A stretch of 64,000 bases of DNA from Proteus vulgaris (GTDB taxonomy: Bacteria > Pseudomonadota > Gammaproteobacteria > Enterobacterales > Enterobacteriaceae): contig NZ_CP137920.1 in the NCBI RefSeq assembly GCF_033708015.1, forward strand, positions 1,550,001-1,614,000, written 5' to 3'. Numbering within the stretch: position 1 is the first letter of the stretch; the number at the start of each line of letters is the position of its first letter. A program made the position numbers and the translations under genes. Shown piece by piece: positions 35,826 to 46,944 of the stretch. The notes under the pieces are model-generated. The model did not search any database. It saw only the letters and a program-made list of their open reading frames with translations, and was not told the origin of the DNA.

Positions 35826-38800
35826 TCAGTTTTGACTTTCAGCTTTCGTCATCTCTGATGAAGCGTGATTAGTAGAACAATGTCCACCTGCACCTGTGCG
35901 GCCTTTCTTATCAAAAGCTGGACGTGCTTCCCACGCTTTGATTTCAATTGCCACAGGCGACTCATCAGCAGCTGGCGCTTTTGTCATTGGTGAGCTTGCA
36001 TGTAGTTGGCGTGCAGCTACAACAGGCGCTTGACGAATAACAAGCGCAGTTGGCTTGCTCTCTGTTACTGTTTCAACTTCCACGGCAGGGCTTACGCTTT
36101 CTTCTTGCTGATTTTCAGTAACCGCTTCAGTAACAGAGTCAGTCACAGTTTCAACAGCAACTTCTTTGTGTGGTTCAACAGGTTCTTCAGTTGTTATTAC
36201 TGCTTCAACAGGTTGAGGCGCTGATACCTCACGCTCTACAAGTGCAACAGTATCTTGTTCAACTTCTTCTGGTGCGGTATTAGTTTCAGTTTGTTGTGAA
36301 GTTTCATGCAAATAAGCTTCAGTGGTATTGAGTACCGCTGAAATATTCTCTTTACGAGTAACGTGCTCTTCTGTATTTACCTCATTAATTACATCACTGA
36401 TAACGTTGTTTTCTACGACGTTATTAGTTTCAGCTGCGACTTCTTGTGGCTCTACGGCAATAATTTCAGCGACAGCCTCAGTGGTTGATTCAGTGCTAAC
36501 GGTGACAGAATAAGTTGATTCAGTAGAACTTTCCTGTGCAATATCAGCAACAATAGCTTCTGAAACCGCAGGCGCGATGGCTACCATTTGTGGATCTTTA
36601 TGAGTAATAATGTGGTTTTCAACAGACGCGTTACTGTTGTTTTCAACACTATTTTCAATAAATGGTGCATCACTTACTGGTGTGATTGGGTAGCGAATGA
36701 AGACTTTACCTGAAGCAAGTTCAGGAGAAGCAACCGCCATTGTCAGAGGCATTGGTGATACTGTTAAAGTCCGCTCATCACGATAGCGACGACGACGTTG
36801 GCCACTTACACGTAAATGACGAGGTGAACGGCGAGAACGACGTGGCATAACATTATCTTGCCCGTTATTATCTTCGTTTTTATTGTCATCTTGTGGTTTA
36901 GCTGCATCAGGTAAGGCTTTTACAGTTTGTTCTTCATTTGCTTCAATTTTTGCAGTAGCGACGGCTTTAGGTGCGGATTTTTCAGTTGGCGCAACTTTGG
37001 TTTGTGATGTTGAAACTGGTGGCTCAGAAACCGCTTTTTCAGTCACCGCTGGTACAACGGCTAATGCATTATCATTGTCAGTCACACGCACAGATTGTGT
37101 TAGCTGACGACGATTACGGCGTTGCATAGCAGGGCGACGAGGCTCTTCTTTCTTCTCATCAGCACTATTTTTTGCAACGGTGTCATTTTCAGCAAGCGCA
37201 GCTTGTGCTTTAGCGGCTTCTTGTTGTTGACGTTTTTCTTCTTGGCGACGACGCTGTTCAGCACGTTGTTCACGACGCTGTTGGCGACGAGCTTCGCGTT
37301 CCGCAATCTCTTGTTCACTACTCACTTCAGTCGTTGGCGTTGATTGTGATTTTTGATTACGATGTTTGCGATTGTCTTCGTTATTTGCGTTATCACGATT
37401 ACGATCGTTATCACGGTCGCGGCGATTATTGGTGTTACGTCGATTATTGTTATTGCGACGTTCACGACGATTGTCGTTATTCTCTTTTTTATTTTCTTGT
37501 GGTTTTTCTTGAGTTACCACTGGCGCAGGTTCACTGCTAAATAAGTTAGAGAAGAATTTTGCGATAGAGGCAAAGAAACCTGCACTTTGAGCTGGTTCTG
37601 ATTTAACAGGTTTAGCTTGAGGCTGAGGTGCTTTTTTATTACTTTTCGTTGCTTCTGTTGTCTCTTCTTCTTGCAATCCAAAGGCTGAAATAGCAGGTTG
37701 TTCAGGCGCTTTACGCTCTGTAACAACATCGTCCTCTGCTTCATTTAACTGACTTTCATGGAATTGCGCCAAGTTGTAGCTCAGAGAGGTAATTTCTTCG
37801 CCTTTGCGTACACGAATAACAGAGAAATGTGGTGTTTGCATTTGGTCATTAGGCACAATAACCACTTTGACATTAGATTGACGTAGTTCAATGTCTGTAA
37901 CAGCTTTACGTTTCTCATTAAGCAAATAAGAGGCGATTTGAACAGGTACAATCGCATGAACTTCATGTGTATTTTCTTTAAGTGCTTCTTCTTCGATAAG
38001 ACGTAACACAGAAAGTGACAGTGATTCGTTATCACGAATCGTGCCGGTGCCTAAACAACGCGGGCAAACGTGATGGCTAGATTCGCCTAATGAAGGACTT
38101 AAACGTTGACGAGACATCTCTAATAAACCAAAGCGAGAGATGCGTCCAATTTGAATGCGGGCACGATCTTGGCGAACCGCTTCGCGCATTCTGTTTTCAA
38201 CTTCACGCTGATGGCGCACGGGTGTCATGTCAATAAAGTCGATAACAATTAAACCACCCAAGTCGCGTAAACGTAATTGGCGTGCAATTTCGTCAGCGGC
38301 TTCTAAGTTAGTATTAAATGCCGTTTCTTCGATATCACCGCCACGGGTTGAGCGTGAAGAGTTGATATCAATCGCTGTTAATGCTTCAGTTGTATCAATA
38401 ACTAAAGCGCCACCAGAAGGAAGACGAACTTCACGCTGAAATGCAGATTCAATTTGTGATTCAATCTGGTAATGGCTAAATAAAGGTACTGCACCTGTGT
38501 AATGGCGAATTTTACTCGCAAAATCGCCACGGCCAATCGCTTCAATATGGCTACGCGCCATTTCAACGACTTTTGCGTTATCAATTAAAATTTCGCCAAT
38601 ATCAGGGCGTAAGTAGTCGCGGAATGCGCGAACAATGACATTACTTTCCTGATGGATTAAGAATGGGGCAGGGCGATTCTCAGCGGCTTTCTTAATTGCA
38701 TCCCAGTGTCTTAGGCGATAGCTTAAATCTTGTTGTAGCGCTTCGGCAGATTTACCAACACCTGCTGTACGTACAATGAGACCCATACCATCTGGGATTT

Positions 38801-39275
38801 CAAGGCTTGATAAGGCTTCTTTGAGTTCAGTACGGTCTTCACCTTCAATACGACGAGAAATACCGCCTGCCCGAGGATTATTTGGCATTAATACCAAATA
38901 ACTTCCAGCAAGACTGATAAAAGTGGTTAATGCCGCACCTTTATTACCACGCTCTTCTTTATCAACTTGAACAATAACTTCTTGGCCTTCTTTTAAGACA
39001 TCTTTGATGTTAGGACGACCATGGGAGTGATAGTTACTAGGAAAGTATTCGCGGGCTATTTCTTTTATAGGAAGGAAACCGTGGCGTTCCGCACCATAAT
39101 CAACAAAAGCGGCTTCTAAGCTGGGTTCAATTCTCGTAATTTTACCTTTATAGATATTCGCTTTTTTCTGTTCATGACCGGGGCTTTCGATATCCAGATC
39201 GTATAAACGTTGCCCATCAACAAGGGCAACGCGCAACTCTTCCTGCTGAGTTGCGTTAATTAACATTCTTTTCAT
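35826..39275 (-). CDS. rne: Ribonuclease E
   Basis: This is the essential endoribonuclease and scaffold of the degradosome, with 1149 residues. The N-terminal catalytic half is collinear with E. coli: S1 domain (about residues 35-120), DNase I-like centre with Asp303 ([13 protein letters not shown]) and Asp346 (LIVIDFIDM), and the zinc link CPRCLGTG near residue 404. In the C-terminal scaffold half are a membrane-targeting amphipathic stretch ([14 protein letters not shown]), an Arg-rich RNA-binding region, the AR2 element ([19 protein letters not shown]), an enolase-binding-like segment ([14 protein letters not shown]), a long Glu/Thr/Val-rich low-complexity stretch, and a C-terminal PNPase-binding-like end ([13 protein letters not shown]). 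The scaffold half differs in length from E. coli, as is usual. It is divergent from rluC, with a long leader. Confidence 0.97.
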   Translation of the reverse strand: MKRMLINATQQEELRVALVDGQRLYDLDIESPGHEQKKANIYKGKITRIEPSLEAAFVDYGAERHGFLPIKEIAREYFPSNYHSHGRPNIKDVLKEGQEVIVQVDKEERGNKGAALTTFISLAGSYLVLMPNNPRAGGISRRIEGEDRTELKEALSSLEIPDGMGLIVRTAGVGKSAEALQQDLSYRLRHWDAIKKAAENRPAPFLIHQESNVIVRAFRDYLRPDIGEILIDNAKVVEMARSHIEAIGRGDFASKIRHYTGAVPLFSHYQIESQIESAFQREVRLPSGGALVIDTTEALTAIDINSSRSTRGGDIEETAFNTNLEAADEIARQLRLRDLGGLIVIDFIDMTPVRHQREVENRMREAVRQDRARIQIGRISRFGLLEMSRQRLSPSLGESSHHVCPRCLGTGTIRDNESLSLSVLRLIEEEALKENTHEVHAIVPVQIASYLLNEKRKAVTDIELRQSNVKVVIVPNDQMQTPHFSVIRVRKGEEITSLSYNLAQFHESQLNEAEDDVVTERKAPEQPAISAFGLQEEETTEATKSNKKAPQPQAKPVKSEPAQSAGFFASIAKFFSNLFSSEPAPVVTQEKPQENKKENNDNRRERRNNNNRRNTNNRRDRDNDRNRDNANNEDNRKHRNQKSQSTPTTEVSSEQEIAEREARRQQRREQRAEQRRRQEEKRQQQEAAKAQAALAENDTVAKNSADEKKEEPRRPAMQRRNRRQLTQSVRVTDNDNALAVVPAVTEKAVSEPPVSTSQTKVAPTEKSAPKAVATAKIEANEEQTVKALPDAAKPQDDNKNEDNNGQDNVMPRRSRRSPRHLRVSGQRRRRYRDERTLTVSPMPLTMAVASPELASGKVFIRYPITPVSDAPFIENSVENNSNASVENHIITHKDPQMVAIAPAVSEAIVADIAQESSTESTYSVTVSTESTTEAVAEIIAVEPQEVAAETNNVVENNVISDVINEVNTEEHVTRKENISAVLNTTEAYLHETSQQTETNTAPEEVEQDTVALVEREVSAPQPVEAVITTEEPVEPHKEVAVETVTDSVTEAVTENQQEESVSPAVEVETVTESKPTALVIRQAPVVAARQLHASSPMTKAPAADESPVAIEIKAWEARPAFDKKGRTGAGGHCSTNHASSEMTKAESQN

Positions 39276-39806
39276 ATTGTGACTTACTCGTTATTTTCAC
39301 GTTTTATAATGTGCCACTAACATACGTAATTACACTATTGATAACCGATGACCTCGTGTCTTTTACAAATGCGTCAACCTCACGGTTGTCGATTGTATAG
39401 AGGTGCAATATGTCGGTGAGTCTGATTTTTAGTTCAAAAATTCAGCACTCTTTAATTGAACACGATGTTTCAACTCAATAAGCGATGTATTTATGGCATA
39501 CTAAATTGTTTGATTTTCGACTATGTCTTACGCCATTGCTGCATTTTGAAAATCAAACAAACAAAATTTTCATAAATATACCTGATAAACTTAATCAGGA
39601 GAGTCTGCATTATTCCATTGGTGTTAGGGTTATAGCAAGATGACTTTTCTGCTTTGGTGACTTTTTCTGTATAAATATGAGAGATTAGCTAATGTTTCGT
39701 CTTTTTCCCATTATTCAGGTTAAAATAGACGACAGATTTGATGTTATTTTGTACACCACAAAGTTGTTTGTTATTTTTATTTTAAGAGAGCCAAAGAATC
39801 GCCACT
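39276..39806. promoter_or_regulatory. Divergent rne/rluC control region with long rne leader
   Basis: There is no gene in these 531 bases. In E. coli rne mRNA has a leader of about 360 bases with hairpins by which RNase E represses its own synthesis. The length and arrangement here are the same, so most of this DNA is probably the rne leader, with the rluC promoter at the far end. The minus-strand bases just before rne are similar to the E. coli sequence as I recall it. A notable inverted repeat lies at 39506-39560. Confidence 0.65.
39506..39560. repeat. 13-base perfect inverted repeat in the rne leader region
   Basis: TTGTTTGATTTTC at 39506-39518 and GAAAATCAAACAA at 39548-39560, with a 29-base loop. 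In RNA this is a stable stem-loop on either strand, and is a candidate leader element. Confidence 0.7.
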
Positions 39807-40760
39807 ATGAAATCATTTAATCAAGTTCAGTTCGTCACCATTGATGGCGATGAAGCAGGCCAGCGTATCGATAATTTTTTACTGGCACGCTTAAAAGGTG
39901 TACCAAAAAGTATGATTTACCGAATTATCCGTAAAGGGGAAGTTCGAGTTAACAAAGGGCGAATTAAACCTGAATACAAACTCAATGCGGGTGACAGTAT
40001 CCGTATTCCTCCTGTGCGAGTATCGGAAAAAGAAGAAATCGCTGTATCACCAAAACTTGATAAAGTTTCAGCGTTGGCAAATTGTATTTTATATGAAGAT
40101 GACCACTTAATGCTCATCAATAAACCTTCTGGTACAGCAGTACATGGGGGAAGTGGATTAAGTTTTGGTGTAATTGAAGGTTTACGTGCTCTGCGTCCAG
40201 AAGCCCGTTTTTTAGAGCTTGTACATCGTCTTGATAGGGATACATCAGGTGTTTTGTTAATAGCAAAAAAACGTTCAGCATTGCGTGCTTTGCATGAACA
40301 ATTACGCTTAAAGCAGATGCAAAAAGATTATTTAGCTTTAGTTCGTGGTCAGTGGCAATCTCACACTAAAGTTGTTCAGGCACCCTTATTGAAAAATATT
40401 CTCCAAAGTGGTGAGCGTGTGGTTAAAGTGAGCAATGAAGGAAAACCTTCAGAAACACGTTTTAAGATTGAAGAACGTTTTGAATTTGCCACACTTGTAA
40501 AAGCAAGTCCTGTGACAGGAAGAACACACCAAATTCGTGTGCATACATTACATGCTGGTCATCCTATTGCCTTTGATGATCGTTATGGTGATCGTGATTT
40601 TGATTCGCAATTGGTAGGAACAAAGCTTAACCGCTTATTTTTACATGCAAGTTCTTTAACATTTACTCATCCTTCAACGGGCGAGCAAATGCGCATTGAA
40701 GCGCCAATGGATAATCAGTTACGCCATTGTTTGCAAGTATTACGTAGCCAAAAATCTTAA
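39807..40760 (+). CDS. rluC: 23S rRNA pseudouridine synthase RluC
   Basis: The enzyme makes pseudouridine at positions 955, 2504 and 2580 of 23S rRNA in E. coli. The 317-residue product has an N-terminal S4 RNA-binding domain (QRIDNFLLARLKGVPKSMIY) and the RluA-family catalytic motif HRLDRDTSGVLLIAKK, with the nucleophilic Asp. GRTHQIRVH comes further on. Length and divergent placement opposite rne match E. coli. A terminator follows. Confidence 0.95.
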   Translation: MKSFNQVQFVTIDGDEAGQRIDNFLLARLKGVPKSMIYRIIRKGEVRVNKGRIKPEYKLNAGDSIRIPPVRVSEKEEIAVSPKLDKVSALANCILYEDDHLMLINKPSGTAVHGGSGLSFGVIEGLRALRPEARFLELVHRLDRDTSGVLLIAKKRSALRALHEQLRLKQMQKDYLALVRGQWQSHTKVVQAPLLKNILQSGERVVKVSNEGKPSETRFKIEERFEFATLVKASPVTGRTHQIRVHTLHAGHPIAFDDRYGDRDFDSQLVGTKLNRLFLHASSLTFTHPSTGEQMRIEAPMDNQLRHCLQVLRSQKS

Positions 40761-40798
40761 GTTTAACGTTTTTGCCTCGACAGAAAACCTGAATACCC

Positions 40799-40830
40799 AA
40801 TGCGCCCAGTTAGCTGGGCGTATTGTTTTT
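40799..40830 (+). terminator. Terminator after rluC
   Basis: AATGCGCCCAG, loop TTAG, CTGGGCGTATT, followed by GTTTTT. It may also serve the lipoprotein gene on the other strand. Confidence 0.8.
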
Positions 40831-40863
40831 CTTAAAACACGAAAAAGCGAATAGCAAATTGGG

Positions 40864-41265
40864 CTAACCTTCCACTTTTGTCATGCATTGTTCAACGACT
40901 TTATCAATATTCCACTCTTTAGGCAGTGATTTTGAACCATTTTTGCGCATTTCCATATCTACACGGATAAATTCTGTAATTCCGTAATTTTTAATAATAC
41001 CGTCGTAAGTACATTCACATACTTCGGCAATTTGAGGGATGAGCGCATCATCAGTAATACCCGAACCTAATATGCAGCTACTGACAAAATTCTTTTTGAA
41101 TAAGGATGTGCTGTCATCTTTTTTGTCTGAAATGACACTATCTTGGATAGTAATTACCGTGTTAGTGTTTTTTGTTGTCGAAATTTCAGTGTCTTTTTCA
41201 TCAGAACAACCCACTAATGCTGTTGCCACCACTAAAGCTGTTAAGACTGATGCTAATTTATTCAT
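40864..41265 (-). CDS. Small putative lipoprotein of unknown function
   Basis: The 133-residue product has a signal peptide ending in the lipobox LVGC (about residues 17-20), so it should be lipid-anchored in the envelope. Asp follows two residues after the cysteine (CSDE). After a Thr/Ser/Asp-rich linker comes a compact domain with four cysteines (SSCILGSG, VCECTYDG, VVEQCMT) that could form disulfides in the periplasm. I do not recognise the family. It lies between rluC and yceF, where E. coli has no equivalent as far as I recall. Confidence 0.7.
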   Translation of the reverse strand: MNKLASVLTALVVATALVGCSDEKDTEISTTKNTNTVITIQDSVISDKKDDSTSLFKKNFVSSCILGSGITDDALIPQIAEVCECTYDGIIKNYGITEFIRVDMEMRKNGSKSLPKEWNIDKVVEQCMTKVEG

Positions 41266-41310
41266 AATACGCTTTATCGCTACATAAGATTAAAAATAAG
41301 ATGACCAGAT

Positions 41311-41910
41311 TTATTTTTGATCATCAGAGAAAAATAATGGGTTTATTCTTTGCGAGAGTAACATTTTATTCAATCGGATAAGTGGTAAACCAATTAAAGA
41401 ATTTGGATCGTCGCCGACAAGTTTATCAAATAGAGTAATACCTAGTCCTTCTGATTTAAAACTTCCCGCGCAGTTGAAAGGCATTTCTTTATTTAAATAA
41501 CTGATAATTTCTTCATCAGTTAAGTGGCGAAAATAAACTTGAAATAATTCACAATGCGTTTGATGCTCTAAAGTTAGGCTATTATATACAGTTAATCCGG
41601 TGTAGAAAGATATGCATTGCCCAGAAGCTTGTTTTAATTGTGCAAAGGCATTATCAAAATTATGAGGCTTTCCTGTGATCTTTTTATTCAGTACACAAAC
41701 TTGATCAGAGCCAATAATGAGGTGATGCGGAAATTTTGCTTGTAAAGCGCTGGCTTTTTCATAGGATAAACGACTGACAAGATCTTGAGCGCATTCTGTG
41801 GGTATCGGGGTTTCGTCAATCTCTGGAGATGCCTGTATAAAGGGCATTCCAAGCTTTTTTAGCAACTGAGCTCGAAAGGGTGAAGTAGACGCAAGAACGA
41901 GTGGCAACAT
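41311..41910 (-). CDS. yceF: Maf-family nucleotide pyrophosphatase YceF
   Basis: The 199-residue house-cleaning enzyme hydrolyses non-canonical nucleoside triphosphates; E. coli YceF prefers 7-methyl-GTP. The Maf signature ASTSPFRAQLLKKLG is at the N-terminus, and EIDETPIP, SYEKASAL and IIGSDQVC are the conserved substrate-site segments. It is divergent from yceD with about 140 bases between, as in E. coli. Confidence 0.94.
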   Translation of the reverse strand: MLPLVLASTSPFRAQLLKKLGMPFIQASPEIDETPIPTECAQDLVSRLSYEKASALQAKFPHHLIIGSDQVCVLNKKITGKPHNFDNAFAQLKQASGQCISFYTGLTVYNSLTLEHQTHCELFQVYFRHLTDEEIISYLNKEMPFNCAGSFKSEGLGITLFDKLVGDDPNSLIGLPLIRLNKMLLSQRINPLFFSDDQK

Positions 41911-42051
41911 ATTTTTTTTAAAATCCGTAGCAAAATGATGCCTGACATTCTAAACTATGCGCCGCTGATAAAGCGAATTTTGGTGGAAAGGTGTAGATAA
42001 CCCGCCTTTTTCTTTGACTATATTCCATTACAAAGATAATATGCGCGCCTT

Positions 42052-42585
42052 ATGCAAAAGGTAAAATTACCCCTGACCATTGATGCGCTGCGAGCAGCTC
42101 AAAAGAATTTAGACTATGACGGTCATTATTCTCCAGAGCAAGTAAGCCGCTTAGCTGAATCGGTGGTCAGTGTGGACAGTAATATTGATGTGGTTTTATC
42201 ATTTGATATTGACCATCAGCGTCTTGCCGTGATTAAAGGACATTCCGATGTGGATGTGACTTTAGAGTGTCAACGTTGTGGTGGCCATTTTCCGTATCAT
42301 GTTCACGCAACATATTGTTTTAGCCCTGTTGTCAGTGATGAACGGGCCGAGGCATTACCGGAAGAATATGAACCAGTCGATGTAAACGAATTTGGTGAAA
42401 TAGATTTACTGGCGATGATTGAAGATGAAATAATCCTCAACTTGCCGGTAGTTCCGGTACATGATTTTGAACACTGTGAAGTGTCCGACGCGGATATGGT
42501 ATTTGGTGAACTCCCTGAAGAATTATCAGAGAAGCCAAATCCATTTGCCGTATTAGCCAGTTTAAAGAAAAGTACTAAGGAGTAA
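42052..42585 (+). CDS. yceD: YceD (DUF177) 23S rRNA accumulation protein
   Basis: The 177-residue protein of the DUF177 family is needed for normal 23S rRNA levels and almost always precedes rpmF, as here (5-base gap). A CxxC pair ([10 protein letters not shown]) is in the middle, with a conserved acidic region ([18 protein letters not shown]) and a later Cys. [18 protein letters not shown] is the usual start. It is the first gene of the yceD-rpmF-plsX-fab cluster. Confidence 0.94.
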   Translation: MQKVKLPLTIDALRAAQKNLDYDGHYSPEQVSRLAESVVSVDSNIDVVLSFDIDHQRLAVIKGHSDVDVTLECQRCGGHFPYHVHATYCFSPVVSDERAEALPEEYEPVDVNEFGEIDLLAMIEDEIILNLPVVPVHDFEHCEVSDADMVFGELPEELSEKPNPFAVLASLKKSTKE

Positions 42586-42590
42586 GGTCA

Positions 42591-42761
42591 ATGGCCGTAC
42601 AACAAAACAAACCAACTCGTTCTAAACGTGGTATGCGTCGCTCTCATGACGCGCTGACAGTAACTCAGGTTTCTGTTGACAAAACTTCTGGTGAAACTCA
42701 CCTGCGTCACCATGTAACTGCTGACGGTTACTACCGTGGCCGCAAGGTTATCAACAAGTAA
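42591..42761 (+). CDS. rpmF: 50S ribosomal protein L32
   Basis: The 56-residue protein begins [20 protein letters not shown] and ends in [11 protein letters not shown], which is diagnostic for L32. AAGGAG lies 12 bases upstream of ATG 42591. It is the cysteine-free form typical of gamma-proteobacteria. It lies between yceD and plsX, so ribosome and lipid synthesis genes are co-transcribed. Confidence 0.97.
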   Translation: MAVQQNKPTRSKRGMRRSHDALTVTQVSVDKTSGETHLRHHVTADGYYRGRKVINK

Positions 42762-42785
42762 TTAGCTTTATAGCTCGTTGATACC

Positions 42786-43823
42786 TTGACAAATCTAACC
42801 ATAGCGTTAGATGCGATGGGCGGGGACTTCGGTCCTCGCATCACAGTGCCTGCTTGTTTGCGGGCGCTGGCATCTAATCCTCATTTAAAAATATTGCTGG
42901 TAGGTCAACCAGACTCTATCTCTCCTCTGCTTGCAAATCAAAATGCTGAGCTAATCTCCCGTTTACAAGTTATACCCGCAGAACATATTGTCGCCAATGA
43001 TGCCAAACCTTCACAAGCTATTAGAGCGAGTAGAGGCACATCAATGCGAGTGGCACTTGATCTTGTGAAAACAGGAGAAGCACAGGCTTGTGTAAGTGCA
43101 GGAAATACTGGCGTGTTGATGGGATTAGCAAAACTTCGACTCAATGCGATTGATGGAATTGAACGTCCTGCACTGGTTTCGATATTACCTAATCAGAAGA
43201 AAGGTAAGACGGTTGTTCTGGATTTAGGCGCTAACGTTAATTGTGATAGCAAAATGCTGGTACAGTTTGCGGTAATGGGCGCAGTAATGGCCGAAGAGAT
43301 AGCAGAGATCGATTCACCGAAAGTGGCGCTTTTAAATATAGGTGAAGAAGAAAGTAAAGGGTTAGATAATATTCGCGAAGCTGCTACGGTATTAAAATCA
43401 ACACCGAATATTAATTACATTGGTTATGTTGAAGGTAATGAGTTATTGACAGGCAAAACTGATGTATTGGTGTGTGACGGCTTCGCAGGTAATGTCTCCC
43501 TTAAAACAATGGAAGGCGTTATCCGAGTTTTCCTTTCATTGATTAAATCTTCTACTACCGAAAATAAAAAAACGTCGTGGTGGATGAAATTATTAAAGAA
43601 ATGGTTACAAAAACGGCTAATTAAGCGTTTTGGACATATGAACCCCGACCAGTATAACGGTGCTTCTCTGTTAGGATTACGCGGTATCGTCATTAAAAGC
43701 CATGGTGGCGCAAATGAAAGCGCGTTTACAGCAGCAATAGAACAGGCTGTTCATGCCGTTGAGCGAAAAATTCCAGAGCGAATTGCTTCACGACTGACAA
43801 CAGTATTACCCAAGAGCGATTGA
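42786..43823 (+). CDS. plsX: Phosphate acyltransferase PlsX
   Basis: The enzyme converts acyl-ACP to acyl-phosphate for phospholipid synthesis. The 345-residue product has the family N-terminus [13 protein letters not shown] and [16 protein letters not shown], with [13 protein letters not shown] near the end. The start codon is TTG 42786; E. coli plsX also begins with TTG as I recall. The gene is 24 bases after rpmF and four bases before fabH. Confidence 0.96.
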   Translation: MTNLTIALDAMGGDFGPRITVPACLRALASNPHLKILLVGQPDSISPLLANQNAELISRLQVIPAEHIVANDAKPSQAIRASRGTSMRVALDLVKTGEAQACVSAGNTGVLMGLAKLRLNAIDGIERPALVSILPNQKKGKTVVLDLGANVNCDSKMLVQFAVMGAVMAEEIAEIDSPKVALLNIGEEESKGLDNIREAATVLKSTPNINYIGYVEGNELLTGKTDVLVCDGFAGNVSLKTMEGVIRVFLSLIKSSTTENKKTSWWMKLLKKWLQKRLIKRFGHMNPDQYNGASLLGLRGIVIKSHGGANESAFTAAIEQAVHAVERKIPERIASRLTTVLPKSD

Positions 43824-43827
43824 TAGA

Positions 43828-44781
43828 ATGTATACAAAAATCTTAGGTACTGGTAGTTACTTGCCTGTACAAGTGCGTACTAATGCCGATTTAGAAAAAA
43901 TGGTTGAGACATCTGACGAGTGGATTGTTACCAGAACGGGTATTCATGAACGTCGAATTGCGACAGAAGACGAAACGGTCGCCGTGATGGGGGCGGGTGC
44001 TGGCGAAAAAGCATTAGAAATGTCAGGTATTGATAAACAAGACATTGGGTTGATCATTGTTGCAACGACATCTGGTTCACATGCATTTCCAAGCGCGGCT
44101 TGCCAAATTCAAAATGCATTAGGGATTAATGACTGTATTGCTTTTGATGTTGCAGCTGCATGTTCAGGTTTTGTTTATGCATTAAGTATTGCGGATCAAT
44201 TTATTAAAGCGGGCTCTGTTAAAAAAGCGCTGGTTATTGGTGCTGACAGATTATCTCACGCGTTAGATCCCGAAGATCGTGGCACGATTATCCTATTTGG
44301 TGATGCAGCTGGTGCTGTGGTTGTGGGTGCATCAGAAGAAGAAGGCATTATCTCTACCCATTTACATTCTGATGGACGTTTTGGTGAACTATTAGCATTA
44401 CCTTATCAGAGTAGAGAAAATGACGATTTACCTGCTTACGTGACGATGGCAGGAAATGAAGTTTTTAAAGTCGCAGTTCGTGAACTTGCCCACATTGTGG
44501 ATGAGACACTTGAAGCTAACAAAATTGATAAATCTGAACTGGACTGGCTTGTGCCTCATCAGGCAAATTTAAGAATTATTTCAGCGACAGCGAAAAAGCT
44601 GGATATGACAATGGATAAAGTAGTGGTGACATTAGATCGCCACGGCAATACGTCAGCAGCATCAGTCCCAACAGCATTAGATGAAGCTGTAAGAGATAAT
44701 CGCATTCAACGTGGTCAGTTAATCTTACTGGAAGCGTTTGGTGGCGGTTTTACTTGGGGTTCTGCACTTATCCGTTTTTAA
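43828..44781 (+). CDS. fabH: 3-oxoacyl-ACP synthase III
   Basis: FabH starts fatty-acid chains by condensing acetyl-CoA with malonyl-ACP. The catalytic triad is visible: Cys112 ([13 protein letters not shown]), His in [11 protein letters not shown] and Asn in [10 protein letters not shown]. The length of 317 residues is normal. It lies four bases after plsX and 19 bases before fabD, inside the fab cluster. Confidence 0.97.
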   Translation: MYTKILGTGSYLPVQVRTNADLEKMVETSDEWIVTRTGIHERRIATEDETVAVMGAGAGEKALEMSGIDKQDIGLIIVATTSGSHAFPSAACQIQNALGINDCIAFDVAAACSGFVYALSIADQFIKAGSVKKALVIGADRLSHALDPEDRGTIILFGDAAGAVVVGASEEEGIISTHLHSDGRFGELLALPYQSRENDDLPAYVTMAGNEVFKVAVRELAHIVDETLEANKIDKSELDWLVPHQANLRIISATAKKLDMTMDKVVVTLDRHGNTSAASVPTALDEAVRDNRIQRGQLILLEAFGGGFTWGSALIRF

Positions 44782-44800
44782 TATTATCAGGAAAATAAAC

Positions 44801-45733
44801 ATGACTGATTTTGCAATGGTTTTTCCCGGACAGGGATCACAAGCTGTTGGAATGCTTGCAGAACTTGCAGAGCAATATCCAATCGTGACTGAAACATTTG
44901 CTCAAGCATCTGATGTATTGGGTTATTCTCTTTGGGATTTAGTTCAAAATGGGCCTGAAGAAGAGCTAAACAAAACATGGAAAACACAGCCAGCATTATT
45001 AGCCGCTTCTGTTGCTATCTGGCGTGTGTGGCAAGAAAAACAAGGCAAAATGCCACAAATGATGGCAGGTCACAGTCTTGGCGAATATTCTGCTTTAGTG
45101 TGTGCAGGCGTCATTGATTTTTCTGCTGCAATTAAACTGGTAGAACTACGTGGTCAACTGATGCAGGAAGCAGTGCCTGCGGGGACGGGGGCAATGTATG
45201 CGATTATCGGTTTAGATAATGATGCTATTGCAAAAGCTTGCGAAGAAGCTGCGCAAGGACAAGTGGTTTCTCCTGTAAACTTTAATTCACCAGGTCAAGT
45301 TGTTATTGCGGGTAACAAAGAAGCCGTAGAGCGCGCGGGTGTGTTATGTAAAGAAGCGGGCGCTAAACGTGCATTACCATTAGCGGTAAGTGTGCCTTCC
45401 CACTGTGCTTTAATGAAACCTGCCGCTGATAAGCTTGCGGTTGCGTTACAAGAAATCGAATTTAAACAACCTGAAATTCAGGTTGTTAATAACGTTGATG
45501 TGATAGCCCAAACGGATGCAAATGCAATCCGTGATGCGCTAATTCGCCAGCTTTATAATCCAGTTCGCTGGACTGAAACGGTTGAACTTATTGCTGAAAA
45601 AGGTATCACACAACTATTAGAAATCGGACCAGGAAAAGTATTAACTGGCTTAACAAAACGTATTTCTAAAGAAATGAACGCTGCAGCAGTTAATGATATT
45701 GCATCATTAGATGCTGCATTAGGAAATGACTGA
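44801..45733 (+). CDS. fabD: Malonyl-CoA:ACP transacylase
   Basis: FabD loads malonate from CoA onto acyl carrier protein. ATG 44801 gives 310 residues starting MTDFAMVFPGQGSQ, as in E. coli, and has AGGA upstream; a longer upstream frame overlaps fabH and is not real. The nucleophile is in GHSLGEYSAL and the catalytic His in VPSHCALMKPA. It is translated together with fabH and fabG. Confidence 0.97.
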   Translation: MTDFAMVFPGQGSQAVGMLAELAEQYPIVTETFAQASDVLGYSLWDLVQNGPEEELNKTWKTQPALLAASVAIWRVWQEKQGKMPQMMAGHSLGEYSALVCAGVIDFSAAIKLVELRGQLMQEAVPAGTGAMYAIIGLDNDAIAKACEEAAQGQVVSPVNFNSPGQVVIAGNKEAVERAGVLCKEAGAKRALPLAVSVPSHCALMKPAADKLAVALQEIEFKQPEIQVVNNVDVIAQTDANAIRDALIRQLYNPVRWTETVELIAEKGITQLLEIGPGKVLTGLTKRISKEMNAAAVNDIASLDAALGND

Positions 45734-45741
45734 GGGATCTC

Positions 45742-46476
45742 ATGGGATTTGACGGAAAAGTAGCGCTAGTTACTGGTGCAAGCCGTGGTATTGGCCGTGC
45801 GATTGCAGAAGATTTAGTTGCACGCGGTGCGACAGTAATTGGTACAGCAACGCGTGAAAACGGTGCGCAAGCTATCAGCGAATATTTAGGTGATAAGGGT
45901 AAGGGTTTTGTGTTAAACGTCACAGAAAACGACTCTATCGAAAAATTTTTAGCGGATGTGCGTGCTGAATTTGGCGAAATTGATATTTTGGTCAATAATG
46001 CAGGTATTACTCGTGATAACCTGTTGATGCGCATGAAAGATGATGAGTGGCAAGATATCATCGACACTAATCTTTCATCAGTCTTCCGTCTGTCTAAAGC
46101 AGTTATGCGTGCTATGATGAAAAAACGTTATGGTCGTATAATTACTATTGGTTCTGTTGTTGGAACCATGGGTAACGCAGGACAGGCAAACTACGCGGCG
46201 GCAAAAGCGGGTGTGATTGGTTTTAGTAAATCATTAGCACGTGAAGTTGCTTCCCGTGGCATTACGGTGAATGTTGTTGCTCCAGGCTTTATCGAAACTG
46301 ATATGACTAGAGCATTAACAGAAGACCAAAGAGCAGGTATTTTATCTCAAGTCCCTGCTAACCGTTTAGGTGATGCCAAAGAGATTGCCAGTGCTGTAGC
46401 TTTCTTGGCTTCTGATGAAGCAAGCTATATCACGGGTGAAACATTGCATGTCAATGGTGGCATGTACATGATCTAA
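45742..46476 (+). CDS. fabG: 3-oxoacyl-ACP reductase
   Basis: FabG is the NADPH-dependent first reduction of the elongation cycle. The 244-residue short-chain dehydrogenase has the nucleotide-binding TGASRGIGRA, the NNAG motif, catalytic Ser in ITIGSVVG and the Tyr and Lys of NYAAAKAG. It lies eight bases after fabD; about 157 bases with a TATAAT hexamer at 46514-46519 separate it from acpP, which probably has its own promoter. Confidence 0.97.
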   Translation: MGFDGKVALVTGASRGIGRAIAEDLVARGATVIGTATRENGAQAISEYLGDKGKGFVLNVTENDSIEKFLADVRAEFGEIDILVNNAGITRDNLLMRMKDDEWQDIIDTNLSSVFRLSKAVMRAMMKKRYGRIITIGSVVGTMGNAGQANYAAAKAGVIGFSKSLAREVASRGITVNVVAPGFIETDMTRALTEDQRAGILSQVPANRLGDAKEIASAVAFLASDEASYITGETLHVNGGMYMI

Positions 46477-46633
46477 TTATGGGGACGTCTTTATATTTGC
46501 TTTTTGCGTACAATATAATGCAAAATATAGCGAATAAAGTAGTCCACACAGTCGGGATTGGTTAGATCTTTTCCTGTATTTATAAACTAAGAAAATCATC
46601 GCGCAAGCGAGTTTTGATAGGAAATTTAATAGT

Positions 46634-46870
46634 ATGAGCACTATCGACGAACGCGTTAAGAAAATCATTGTTGAACAACTGGGTGTTAAAGAGGAAGAAG
46701 TTGTAAATTCAGCTTCATTTGTTGATGACTTAGGCGCTGATTCTCTTGACACAGTTGAGCTGGTAATGGCTCTGGAAGAAGAATTCGATATCGAAATCCC
46801 AGACGAAGAAGCAGAAAAAATTACTACAGTTCAAGCTGCTATTGATTACGTTGAAAACGCAGGTAAATAA
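46634..46870 (+). CDS. acpP: Acyl carrier protein
   Basis: The acidic 78-residue protein carries growing acyl chains on a phosphopantetheine arm attached to Ser37 (Ser36 of the mature chain) in [18 protein letters not shown]. It is almost identical to E. coli ACP. AGGAAA precedes the ATG. A terminator-like hairpin follows before fabF, so acpP can be made in excess over its neighbours. Confidence 0.98.
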
Positions 46871-46881
46871 GCTTGCTAATC

Positions 46882-46910
46882 TAGGCGGTCACTCGACCGC
46901 CTATATTTTT
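46882..46910 (+). terminator. Hairpin between acpP and fabF
   Basis: TAGGCGGTC, loop ACTC (with C), GACCGCCTA, then TATTTTT. It is probably a partial terminator that allows some read-through into fabF. Confidence 0.8.
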
Positions 46911-46944
46911 AATCCTAAACTTTTTCCCTCCTTGGAGGATAAGC

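Noticed and set aside
37100..38035. Open frames opposite or out of frame within rne
   Set aside because: They arise from the repetitive Arg/Glu/Gln codons of the scaffold half of RNase E and have no family resemblance.
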